Assembly: GCA_021324915.1 (NCBI GenBank)
Contig: JAJPIC010000001.1
Coordinates: 62,001 to 126,000, forward strand
DNA from: Beijerinckiaceae bacterium
GTDB taxonomy: Bacteria > Pseudomonadota > Alphaproteobacteria > Rhizobiales > Beijerinckiaceae
Direction: 5' to 3'
Length of the DNA: 64,000 bases
This document shows, in pieces, positions 31,241 to 39,770 of the stretch. The position numbers and the translations under genes are program-made. The notes beneath the pieces were generated by a model that was not told where the DNA came from, did no database searches, and saw only the letters and a list, made by a program, of their open reading frames with translations. The stretch's first letter is position 1. Every line of letters starts with the position of its first letter.

Positions 31241-33226
31241 ATGGTGCAGACTTTCGTCCACGTCGTAGAAGTCCTTGTCGCAACGAGCTTTCTCGCAATA
31301 CTCCTGATCCTGCCTGGGGCTGCGATCGGCGCTTTCGCAGACTGGCCGTTCGCCAAGGAACTTGGCCGCTTCTCCGCTTGGGGCGCTGCGCTTCTCTTTT
31401 CGCTCTCGGTTTTGCCGGCACTCTTGAGTGTGATCGGTCGGCTCGTAAGCTTCGACGCTTCTGTTGCGACTGAGGTCGCGCTCGCTGTCCTGGGGATTGC
31501 TGCCGTCAGAAAGATGGGCATGCCGCCGCCCGCGGCGATTGTTGGACTGCTTGGCTGTTCGCTTGCCGTCGCTTTCGAGTTCGTCGATTTCCAGGTCGGG
31601 GATAGGCTGTATCAACCAACCCTCGCTCTCGATCTGGTCAAGCACGTCGCAACCGTGAATTCCATTTTGTCTTGGGGACTACCGCTCGCAGACCCGTTTG
31701 TGAGCCGCGCCCAGCCGGCGGGATATTATTACTTCTTTTATACGCTGGCCGCCGTGCCGGTCAGATTGACGATGGGCGCGCTCGATGCGCGCGCGACCAT
31801 CGGAGCGCTCGCGGTTTTCGATGCCGTGGCGCTCCTGACACTCGCCGCTTTGCTGTGGCGGAGGATAATGGCGCCTGCGCCGAGAAACGTCGTTATTGTC
31901 CTCGTGGTTCTTTTGATTTGCGGCAATCTCGACATCATTCCCGGCATGGCAATTGCCTCCCTCCGACATGCTTGGCCGGTTCAACTCGAATGGTGGAACA
32001 AGCAGATCGCTCCATGGACACTTTCGCTGCTCTGGGTGCCGCATCATGTGCTGGCGCTGATTGCCGGAATTTTCGGGCTTCTGCTGATCTCCGAGAGGCC
32101 GCGGCCGGCTTGCGCCATCGTTGGGGGTCTCGCTTTTGCATCCTGTGTCGGCGCTTCCATATGGGTCGGCCTCGGCATTGTCCTCACCGCCTCTTTCTGG
32201 CTGATATCGCTGATCCGCCGTCGTTCCGGAACGGCAATGACGCTGGTCTTCGCCGGAGGCCTTGCCGGCCTCCTGCTGATCCCGCAAATATTCGATCTTT
32301 TGCACGGCCGAGCCGGTGAAGGTTTTCCGATCGCCTTCACGATCCGAGAATTCTCTCCCGTCGACGATCTGACCGAGCCGGGCGCATTGCGCAAGGTTCT
32401 GCGCCTCGTCTTCTTGCCCGTGAATTATCTGCTCGAGTTCGGCATCTTTGGAATAGGCGCAATGATCTACTGGTACCATCGACGGCCAGAGATAAAGTCG
32501 GAGGCCGGGCGCATTCTTGCATGTGCCGCGCTTGCGGGATTGCTGCTCGGAACCTTTACGCGCTCGACACTGCTGCAAAATGATCTCAGCACGCGCGTGA
32601 TGCTCCTTCCGCAGCTTGCTTTCCTCGTCTGGACGGCGATCGTAATCTCGGACCGCAATGGCGACGGGAGCTTCCGCATCCGCGAGTGTCTGCGCTGGCC
32701 GGCCGCGATGGGTGCGCTGCTCGTCATCGGCTATGCCGGAACCTTCTATGAGTTTATGAGCGCGCGGCTCTATCCATTGCTGCGGCCGAACGCAGCCGCG
32801 GTTCCGCCCGTCGCTTTTGATCCAATTGTCGATGAGGCTCTGGCGACCGCCTACGCCTGGGCCAATCTCCATATTCCGCGAGATGCCATCCTCCAGCATA
32901 ATCCGGTCGGCCACAGCCGTGTCGTCGACTTCGGACTCTATGGACGCAATCGCGTTGCCGTTGCCGATCGCGAGGCCATGCTTTATGGCGCCGCGCCAGC
33001 CGATGTCGATCTTCGGCTGCAGGTCCTTGCGCCGATTTTCAAGAAACAGCTCCCTGCCGCGGAAGTCGCGACGCGTGCCGCGGCTTATAGGGTCGACGCT
33101 CTCGTCGTTTCGTCTGCCGATCCGGTCTGGTCGAACCAAAGCGGCTGGGTCTGGTCGACACCGGTCCTCTACGCCTCGCCGCACGTGCGGCTCTTCGCAA
33201 CACGCAGCCTCGCTCCGGAGCGCTGA
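31241..33226 (+). CDS. Polytopic membrane protein, possibly GT-C glycosyltransferase-like
   Basis: A protein of about 661 residues with some 13-14 hydrophobic segments over residues 10-510, then a soluble C-terminal part of about 150 residues (AWANLHIPRDAILQHNP, VDFGLYGRNRVAVADREA). The motif QPAGYYYFFYTLAAVP after the fourth segment, an acidic patch in the first large loop and the overall plan recall GT-C fold or DUF2298-type membrane proteins that move sugars from lipid carriers. I cannot assign a substrate. The ATG at 31241 (GCAGGG before it) is chosen; the open frame extends upstream but that sequence is atypical. The stop is two bases before the next start, so the two genes form a unit. 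Confidence 0.72.
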   Translation: MVQTFVHVVEVLVATSFLAILLILPGAAIGAFADWPFAKELGRFSAWGAALLFSLSVLPALLSVIGRLVSFDASVATEVALAVLGIAAVRKMGMPPPAAIVGLLGCSLAVAFEFVDFQVGDRLYQPTLALDLVKHVATVNSILSWGLPLADPFVSRAQPAGYYYFFYTLAAVPVRLTMGALDARATIGALAVFDAVALLTLAALLWRRIMAPAPRNVVIVLVVLLICGNLDIIPGMAIASLRHAWPVQLEWWNKQIAPWTLSLLWVPHHVLALIAGIFGLLLISERPRPACAIVGGLAFASCVGASIWVGLGIVLTASFWLISLIRRRSGTAMTLVFAGGLAGLLLIPQIFDLLHGRAGEGFPIAFTIREFSPVDDLTEPGALRKVLRLVFLPVNYLLEFGIFGIGAMIYWYHRRPEIKSEAGRILACAALAGLLLGTFTRSTLLQNDLSTRVMLLPQLAFLVWTAIVISDRNGDGSFRIRECLRWPAAMGALLVIGYAGTFYEFMSARLYPLLRPNAAAVPPVAFDPIVDEALATAYAWANLHIPRDAILQHNPVGHSRVVDFGLYGRNRVAVADREAMLYGAAPADVDLRLQVLAPIFKKQLPAAEVATRAAAYRVDALVVSSADPVWSNQSGWVWSTPVLYASPHVRLFATRSLAPER

Positions 33227-33228
33227 AG

Positions 33229-33822
33229 ATGAAAGCTTTCTTGGCAGTGAGCGCCTGGTTCGCGGCCGCGGCGGTGCTGGTCATCGGAGCTGTCGTGGCT
33301 CTGTTCCGGATCGATTTCCTGCACCAAATTCCAATTCTCTTTTACCGAGGCCTCGTGCTCATCGCCATTGGTGAGGCGCTCTGCTTCGTGGTTCTCTGGC
33401 TCGGCAGCCTGAGGTGGCCCTTTTGGAGGCTGCGCGACGTCGTATCGGCATGCGCTTTTTCCGCGGGTCTCGCGCTCAGTCTTTTGATTATACTTCCGGT
33501 GACGATCGACCGCTCGATTTCAGTATTTCTTTTGACTCAAATGGCGGCGCAACCCGATCGGGACTTCACGTCGGCCGAGCTGCGCAAGCTCTTTGTCGAG
33601 GTTTACGTCGCTCGCTATGAACAGGTCGAGCGGCGGCTCGACGAGCAGGAACTCTCCGGAAATATTGCGCATGATGCGGCTGGCTTTCGGATCACCCCGC
33701 AAGGCCTGACCTTTGTTCGATTCGCACGGCTTCTCTCGGCGGTTTTTCAGACCGATCCGCGGTTTGTATCTTCCGCCGCGACTTCTCGCAGTTCGAGCGC
33801 CGGAGAGCGCAGCGAGCATTAG
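33229..33822 (+). CDS. Membrane protein with C-terminal winged-helix-like domain
   Basis: A 197-residue protein with four hydrophobic segments (about residues 5-28, 38-60, 68-90) and a soluble C-terminal domain (from TSAELRKLFVEVYVARYEQVERRLDEQ to TPQGLTFVRFARLLSAVF) whose helix-helix-helix-strand pattern and the GNIAHDAAGFRITPQG turn resemble a winged helix. I do not recognise a named family. It begins two bases after the preceding membrane protein and is clearly translated with it. Its stop is eight bases from the convergent mutS stop. Confidence 0.75.
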   Translation: MKAFLAVSAWFAAAAVLVIGAVVALFRIDFLHQIPILFYRGLVLIAIGEALCFVVLWLGSLRWPFWRLRDVVSACAFSAGLALSLLIILPVTIDRSISVFLLTQMAAQPDRDFTSAELRKLFVEVYVARYEQVERRLDEQELSGNIAHDAAGFRITPQGLTFVRFARLLSAVFQTDPRFVSSAATSRSSSAGERSEH

Positions 33823-33830
33823 GCTTGGAG

Positions 33831-36539
33831 CTAATCCTTCTTCGCCCGCATCGCCTTCAACTTGTAGAGCGCTTCGAGTGCCTCGCGCGGCGACAAATCG
33901 TTCGGATCTATGGCGTCCAAGGCGGCGGCAAGCTTCGCCTCCGGCTCGGATTGCTTAACTTCGGTTGTGGCGAAGAGCGGCAGGTCGTCAATGCGCGGCG
34001 CGCGTCGCTTTCGGTCGGCGGCCTCGAATTCCGCGAGCAGGGTTTGCGCGCGCGCAACGACCGGCGCGGGGAGACCAGCGAGTTTTGCTACCTGTATTCC
34101 GTAAGACCTATCGGCCGCGCCCTTGATGATCTCGTGTAGAAAGACCACGTCGCCTTTCCAATCGGCAACGCGGATGGTGAGATTGACGATGCGGGCAAGA
34201 TGTTTTGAGAGATGCGTCAACTCATGGAAATGAGTGGCGAAGAGGGCCCGCGACCTGTTCTTCTCGTGCAAATGTTCCATCACTGCCCAGGCGATGGCGA
34301 GGCCATCGAAGGTCGCAGTGCCGCGGCCAATCTCATCGAGGATGACGAGCGAGCGCTCGGTCGCCTGGTTGAGGATTGCTGCCGTCTCGACCATTTCGAC
34401 CATGAAGGTCGAGCGGCCGCGGGCGAGGTCGTCGGCAGCTCCGACGCGCGAGAAGAGCCGATCGACGATGCCGAGCCTGCAGCGTGCCGCAGGCACGAAA
34501 GACCCCATTTGCGCGAGCACGGCGATCAGGGCGTTCTGCCGGAGATAGGTCGATTTGCCGGCCATGTTTGGACCGGTGATGACGGCAATGCGCCCGGCAT
34601 CGCCGGAAAGATCGCAATCATTGGCGACGAACGGCTTGCCGGCGGAGGCGAGCGCCGCCTCGACGACGGGATGGCGCCCGCCCTCAATGGCAAAGGCGAG
34701 CGAGCGCTCGATCTCCGGCCGTGTCCAGCCGCGCGTACCGGCGAGCTCGGCGAGGGCCGCGGCGACGTCGATTGCAGCAAGGCCGTCCGCCGCTTCCTTG
34801 ACCGCTCGTTCGGCGGCGAGGATGCGGCCCGCAAGACGGTCGAAAATCTCGCATTCCCGCGCGAGCGCGGTCTCGGCGGCGGAGGCGATCTTGGCTTCGA
34901 GTTCGGCAAGCTCCGCAGTGGAGAAGCGCATCGCATCGGCCATCGTCTGGCGATGGACGAAGGTCGCGTTGAATGGTGCGCGCAGCAGCTTTTCGCCCTG
35001 AGCCTGCGGCACCTCGATGAAATAGCCGAGAAAATTATTGTGCTTGAGCTTGAGCTGCCGCGTTTGCGCAAATTCCGCGTAGCGCGCCTGCAAGTCGGCA
35101 ATGACCCGGCGGCTCTCGTCGCGCAGCTTCCGGACATCATCGAGCGGCGGGTCATAGCCGGAGCGAATAAAATTTCCCTCGCGCGTCTTGAGCGGCAGGC
35201 CCTCGGCGAGCGCATCGGCAAATTCCGCGGCCATAGTCGGGTCGACCGATGCGGCCTTTTTGCCAGCACGTGCGAGCTCACCCGGCAGACTTTCGATTCC
35301 GCCGAGCTCGCGCGCAATTTGCGCCGCGGCGAGGAGCCCGTCGCGCAACGCGGCGAGATCGCGCGGACCGCTCCTGTTCAAGGCGAGGCGCGAAAGCGGC
35401 CGATTGAGATCAGGCGCTGCTCTGAGGCGCGCGCGCAAATCGGCGCGCAGATCGGATGCCTGGCGTAGAAAGGCGACGGAATCGAGCCGGCACTCGATCG
35501 CTTCTGCGTCGATGAGAGGACCGGCCAGACGTTCGGCCAAGAGCCGGCCGCCACCTGGCGTAACGGTTCGATCGATCGTCGCGAGCAAGGAGCCTTCGCG
35601 GCTGCCGGAAAGGGTGCGCGTCAATTCGAGGTTGGCGCGCGTTGCCGCATCGATTTCCATATGCGCGTCGAAACGCGTGCGCGTCGGCAGATCGAGCGCG
35701 GGGCGCGCGCCGCGCTGGGTGCGTTCGATATAGAAGATCGCAAGCGAAGCAGCGGCGATCTCGGCGCGCGCAAGAGTTCCGAGGCTGTCGAGCGTGGCGA
35801 GGCCGAAATAATCGAGAAGCCGCTGCTCCGAAAGGTCGCCGACCTCCCGCCCGACCGGCGTCAGCGGAATGCGCATGTCCCCGATCAGACGCGTAAGATA
35901 AAGGTCGGAGCCGAGCGAATCCGGAGCGATGATCTCGGCGGGATCGAAGCGCGTGATCTCCGCACCGAGTGCGGCCTCGCCGATTTCGGTCACCGTGAAA
36001 GCGCCGGTCGAAATATCGACGCAGGCGAGCCCGTAACAATATTCGCTATCCCTACGGCGCAGCCGCGCGATCGCCAAGAAGCAATTGGCGCGCGCCGGGT
36101 CGAGTAATCTCTCTTCCGTAATCGTGCCCGGCGTCACGAGCCGCACGACGTCGCGCTTGACCACCGATTGGCTCCCGCGCTTTCGCGCCTCCGCCGGATC
36201 TTCGATCTGTTCACAGACCGCAACCCGGTGACCGAGCGCAATCAAGCGCGAGAGATATTCGTCGGCGCGGTCCACCGGGACGCCGCACATCGGAATGTCG
36301 CGTCCAAGATGCTTGCCGCGTTTGGTAAGGACGATCCCGAGCGCGCGAGCGGCGATTTCCGCGTCCTCGAAGAAGAGCTCGTAGAAATCTCCCATTCGGT
36401 AGAACAGGAGACAATCGCCGTTGACGGATTTTATCTCGATATATTGCGCGATCATCGGCGTAATCTTCACCGCCGCGTCCGCGCCGTTCGGATTACGAGC
36501 GGCGCGATGCGGCTTTTCGGAATCGCGCTTCTGCATCAT
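33831..36539 (-). CDS. mutS: DNA mismatch repair protein MutS
   Basis: A 902-residue MutS. Domain I at the N-terminus has the mismatch-reading Phe-x-Glu in [14 protein letters not shown]; the connector, lever and clamp follow; the ATPase domain near residues 640-800 carries Walker [14 protein letters not shown], the [19 protein letters not shown] switch ([19 protein letters not shown]) and HFHELTHL; the C-terminal tail ([17 protein letters not shown]) contains the tetramerisation helix. It detects mismatches and hands over to MutL. In many alphaproteobacteria mutS lies next to a malic enzyme or glnD; here it is flanked by membrane proteins. The ATG at 36539 gives 30 residues before the conserved [11 protein letters not shown]. 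Confidence 0.98.
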   Translation of the reverse strand: MMQKRDSEKPHRAARNPNGADAAVKITPMIAQYIEIKSVNGDCLLFYRMGDFYELFFEDAEIAARALGIVLTKRGKHLGRDIPMCGVPVDRADEYLSRLIALGHRVAVCEQIEDPAEARKRGSQSVVKRDVVRLVTPGTITEERLLDPARANCFLAIARLRRRDSEYCYGLACVDISTGAFTVTEIGEAALGAEITRFDPAEIIAPDSLGSDLYLTRLIGDMRIPLTPVGREVGDLSEQRLLDYFGLATLDSLGTLARAEIAAASLAIFYIERTQRGARPALDLPTRTRFDAHMEIDAATRANLELTRTLSGSREGSLLATIDRTVTPGGGRLLAERLAGPLIDAEAIECRLDSVAFLRQASDLRADLRARLRAAPDLNRPLSRLALNRSGPRDLAALRDGLLAAAQIARELGGIESLPGELARAGKKAASVDPTMAAEFADALAEGLPLKTREGNFIRSGYDPPLDDVRKLRDESRRVIADLQARYAEFAQTRQLKLKHNNFLGYFIEVPQAQGEKLLRAPFNATFVHRQTMADAMRFSTAELAELEAKIASAAETALARECEIFDRLAGRILAAERAVKEAADGLAAIDVAAALAELAGTRGWTRPEIERSLAFAIEGGRHPVVEAALASAGKPFVANDCDLSGDAGRIAVITGPNMAGKSTYLRQNALIAVLAQMGSFVPAARCRLGIVDRLFSRVGAADDLARGRSTFMVEMVETAAILNQATERSLVILDEIGRGTATFDGLAIAWAVMEHLHEKNRSRALFATHFHELTHLSKHLARIVNLTIRVADWKGDVVFLHEIIKGAADRSYGIQVAKLAGLPAPVVARAQTLLAEFEAADRKRRAPRIDDLPLFATTEVKQSEPEAKLAAALDAIDPNDLSPREALEALYKLKAMRAKKD

Positions 36540-36794
36540 GCGACTCTAGCAAAGCTGCGGTCGCGGCGCATCCCGCCCCGGCGGCGTTCCGTTCGGCTCG
36601 CAACGTCAAGATTTCGAGGCAAGTTCGGCGAAGAACGGCTTGAAGCCTCTTCTTCCAGCGCCATATCAAAATCGGTGCAAGCTTTGAGGACTCGACGCTT
36701 CACTTCCGACCGCGAGCTTTTCGCGGGGGGCAGGTTCGGGTCTCGATGCGAAGCGCGGGATGATCCCCTCAAGTGAAAGAAGAAGGAGGACACC

Positions 36795-37469
36795 ATGGCG
36801 CTCGCGGACATTTCCGCGCGAGGTATTTCCAACACCGACTTCATTCCGGAGTCTGTGGCTGGACTCGCAGTTGTCGTATTGACCATTCTTGGTCTTGCCG
36901 GAGTAGCTCCGGATTTCTTGGCGGCGATCGCGACCATCATCTTCGGCGTGGGCTTATTGCTCTACGGCGCAGCTGCGGTTGCGGAAGTTGGCCGCATGTT
37001 CTCCGGCTATAGCGAGGGACAGACCGTCGTGGAATTGGCGGCAAGCGGTCTTTCCACGATATTCCTCGCAGGAGCCGCAGGAATCGTTCTCGGCATTCTC
37101 GCTCTGATAGGGAAAGTACCGGTCAGCCTCGTGGCGATTTCGGCCATTGGCTATGGCGGTGCCTTGATCATCAGCAGCAATTTTACCCGCCGTTTACGCA
37201 TGCTGACGGTCGCCTCTTCGGAGGAGACTGTCCTCACTCGGTTCGTGCAGGAATCGGCCTCTGAATCGGCGGGCCTGCAGGTGATTGCCGGCTTGGCGTC
37301 GATCGTGCTGGGCATTCTCGTGCTGGCCGGCATCGCACCGGTGGTGCTGGTGCTCGCGGCTCTCCTTGAACTCGGCTGCTTTGCGATCCTGTCGAGCGCC
37401 TCCGTTGCGAGTTCGCTCGTCCAGACCTTCGTGGGGAGGCCACCGACCCAGCGACGCTTTTCCGAGTAG
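36795..37469 (+). CDS. Membrane protein with three internal repeats
   Basis: A 224-residue, strongly hydrophobic protein of six or so helices. Three segments share a pattern of AGxAxxVLxILxLxGxxPxxLxxIAxxxxG: about residues 22-70 (VAGLAVVVLTILGLAGVAPD), 93-135 (AGAAGIVLGILALIGKVPVS) and 167-210 (IAGLASIVLGILVLAGIAPV). Each repeat looks like a helical hairpin. The connecting loops are hydrophilic (RRLRMLTVASSEET). AGAAGGAGG stands directly before the ATG. I do not recognise the family. A terminator follows, and the gene is convergent with kup. Confidence 0.78.
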   Translation: MALADISARGISNTDFIPESVAGLAVVVLTILGLAGVAPDFLAAIATIIFGVGLLLYGAAAVAEVGRMFSGYSEGQTVVELAASGLSTIFLAGAAGIVLGILALIGKVPVSLVAISAIGYGGALIISSNFTRRLRMLTVASSEETVLTRFVQESASESAGLQVIAGLASIVLGILVLAGIAPVVLVLAALLELGCFAILSSASVASSLVQTFVGRPPTQRRFSE

Positions 37470-37493
37470 AGGCTGAGGCCTCCGAATAGGGGT

Positions 37494-37528
37494 GAGCGGC
37501 GAGCGCGGTGCGTTCGCCGCTCATTTTG
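37494..37528 (+). terminator. Rho-independent terminator after the repeat membrane protein
   Basis: Perfect 10-bp arms TGAGCGGCGA (37494-37503) and TCGCCGCTCA (37515-37524) flank an 11-base loop and are followed by TTTTGT. It lies 25 bases after the plus-strand stop and just before the convergent kup stop codon; the T-run favours termination of the plus strand only. Confidence 0.8.
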
Positions 37529-37532
37529 TGAG

Positions 37533-39440
37533 CTAGACTGCCACTTGCGCGCCGAGCTCGACAACCCGGTCGGAGGGAATCGAAAAGAACTCCGTTGCGT
37601 CGATCGCCTGTTTCGACAGCGCAATGAAGAGGTTGTCCTGCCAAGCCGGCATGCCGGACGTGGGAGAAGCCTTGATCGTGCGCCGGCCGAGGAAGAATGA
37701 CGTGGTCATGATATCGAACTTGTGGCCGGACTTGCGCAACAGCGCCAAGGCCGCGGGAATGCGCGGGCTCTCCATGTAGCCATAATGCAGGGTGATGCAG
37801 GTGAAGTCGCTCGACAATTTTTCGATCTCGTAGCGATGCGAAGGCGGCACGCGCGGCGTATGTTCGGTGCGGACCGACATGATCCAGACGTTCTCGTGCA
37901 GCACCTTGTTGTGTTTGAGATTGTGCAGCAGCGCCGAAGGGGCGACGTCGAGCTGATTGGTAAGGAAGATCGCCGTACCGGGAACGCGCGTGGGCTTCGA
38001 TTTCTCCAGCATGCGGATCAAGTCCTTGATCGGAATCGAGTCCCGCAACATTTTTTGCGAGAGCAGGGAATTGCCGCGAACGAAGGTCCACATCACCACC
38101 ATGGTGCAGCAGCCCAGCAGAAGCGGCACCCATCCGCCTTCGACGACCTTCATGAGGTTGGCGGAGAAGAAGATGCAATCGATCAGCAGGAATCCCGAGA
38201 CGAAAGGAACTGCAGTCCAAAGCGGCCAGCGCCATTTCTTCCAGACGACGACGAAAGCGAGCGCGGTCGTCACCACCATGGTGCCCGAGACCGCGATGCC
38301 ATAGGCCGAGCCGAGCGCGTCGGAAGTCTTGAACAGAAGAACGAGCAGAACGACGCCGACAAGCAAGAGCCGGTTGACCTTGGGGATGAAGATCTGACCT
38401 TCCTGAGTCTCGGACTTGTGCTGGATCTCCATGCGCGGCAGGAGACCGAGCTGAATGGCTTGGCGCACCAGAGAATAGGTGCCGGTAATCACCGCCTGGC
38501 TCGCGATCACAGTAGCGATCGTCGCAAGCAGAACCATCGGCAGAAGCGCCCATTTCGGCGCGAGCAGGAAGAAGGGATTCTCGATCGCCCAATGGTGTTG
38601 GAGAACCAACGCGCCTTGCCCGAGATAATTCAGCGTCAACGCCGGCAGGACGAAGAACAGCCAAGCCAGTTGAATCGGCAGCCTGCCGAAGTGGCCCATG
38701 TCGGCATAGAGCGCTTCGGCGCCCGTGACCGCGAGGAACACGGAACCGAGGACGAGAAAGCCCAGGAATCCATGGGTGAAGAGGAATACGAGGCCGCAAG
38801 CCGGATTGAAGGCGAGAAGCACACGCGGCGCATCGTGAATGTGCAGCAGGCCGAGAAATCCGATCACGCCGAAAAAGACTGCCATGATCGGCCCGAAAAA
38901 GGTTCCGACCCGTGTCGTTCCGTGGCGCTGAACTGCGAAGAGCGAAACGAGAATCACGATCGTGAGCGGCAAGACGTAATCGCCGAAGACGGGCGTTGCG
39001 ACGTGCAGGCCTTCCAAGGCCGAAAGCACGGAGATCGCGGGCGTGATGATCGCGTCTCCGGTGAAGAGCGCCGCCCCGGCAACGCCGAGGAAGAAAATGG
39101 CTGCGGCGCGCCGACCGAGGGCCGTCTGAGCCAATGCCATCAGCGAAAGAATGCCGCCCTCGCCCTTATTGTCGGCACGCATCAGGAAGAGAACGTATTT
39201 CGCCGTCACGATGAAGTAGAGCGCCCAGAGCAGAAGCGACACTGTCCCGATGATGTTCTGCTCGCTGGCGGCTTCGAAGCGCGTGTGAAGCAGCGATTCG
39301 TGCAAGGCGTAGAGCGGGCTCGTGCCGATGTCGCCATAGACGACGCCAATGGAGCCGAGGGCCAGGGCCGCCAAGCTTGCCTTTTTTTCCGTCACGCCGT
39401 TCGAAATCTGGCCGATCGCCTTGTCCTGCGCGCTCGCCAT
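37533..39440 (-). CDS. kup: Potassium transporter Kup
   Basis: A 635-residue low-affinity proton-coupled K+ importer of the KUP/HAK family. About 12 helices are followed by a cytoplasmic C-terminal region of some 170 residues. The signatures GSIGVVYGDIGTSPLYAL near residue 31-48, GGILSLMALAQ, VTGAEALYADMGHFG and HSLVR-like helix turns are present. The ATG at 39440 is preferred over ones 7 and 20 codons upstream because AAGGA lies eight bases before it and the length then matches the family. The gene has no partner. Confidence 0.96.
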   Translation of the reverse strand: MASAQDKAIGQISNGVTEKKASLAALALGSIGVVYGDIGTSPLYALHESLLHTRFEAASEQNIIGTVSLLLWALYFIVTAKYVLFLMRADNKGEGGILSLMALAQTALGRRAAAIFFLGVAGAALFTGDAIITPAISVLSALEGLHVATPVFGDYVLPLTIVILVSLFAVQRHGTTRVGTFFGPIMAVFFGVIGFLGLLHIHDAPRVLLAFNPACGLVFLFTHGFLGFLVLGSVFLAVTGAEALYADMGHFGRLPIQLAWLFFVLPALTLNYLGQGALVLQHHWAIENPFFLLAPKWALLPMVLLATIATVIASQAVITGTYSLVRQAIQLGLLPRMEIQHKSETQEGQIFIPKVNRLLLVGVVLLVLLFKTSDALGSAYGIAVSGTMVVTTALAFVVVWKKWRWPLWTAVPFVSGFLLIDCIFFSANLMKVVEGGWVPLLLGCCTMVVMWTFVRGNSLLSQKMLRDSIPIKDLIRMLEKSKPTRVPGTAIFLTNQLDVAPSALLHNLKHNKVLHENVWIMSVRTEHTPRVPPSHRYEIEKLSSDFTCITLHYGYMESPRIPAALALLRKSGHKFDIMTTSFFLGRRTIKASPTSGMPAWQDNLFIALSKQAIDATEFFSIPSDRVVELGAQVAV

Positions 39441-39770
39441 GCAAAAATCCTTCACTTCCATGCGCTTGTGCGCAAGTGCCGGCCCAAGCTCATTCGGCAA
39501 GTCGAGAAAATAGGCATGGGTTTGTTTGGTTCACGGCGGCGTGTAGCGCTACTCGACTGCGATCGCGTCGCCAAGGCTGATCTGCAATCGCGAGGCCGTT
39601 CCTGCGAAATTTTCAAGAATTAATTTTTCCTTATGAGAAAAGTAGCGGCGCGCAGCAATTTTTGTCAAGCGAGCGCGGGAACCTTCCCATGCTCTTCGCG
39701 GATTACGCCCGTGAGCGGTTGACGGGATGCGCGTCTTGTTGAGCCTAGGCCGACCACCGATTTCAACCCG
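39441..39770. other. Intergenic region between kup and hrpB
   Basis: About 330 bases between two divergent genes. It is AT-richer around 39600-39665 (AATTAATTTTTCCTTATGAG), the likely site of promoters. A minus-strand frame of 75 codons crosses it but has basic, Arg-rich composition typical of chance frames. I see no riboswitch, tRNA or repeat. Confidence 0.5.
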
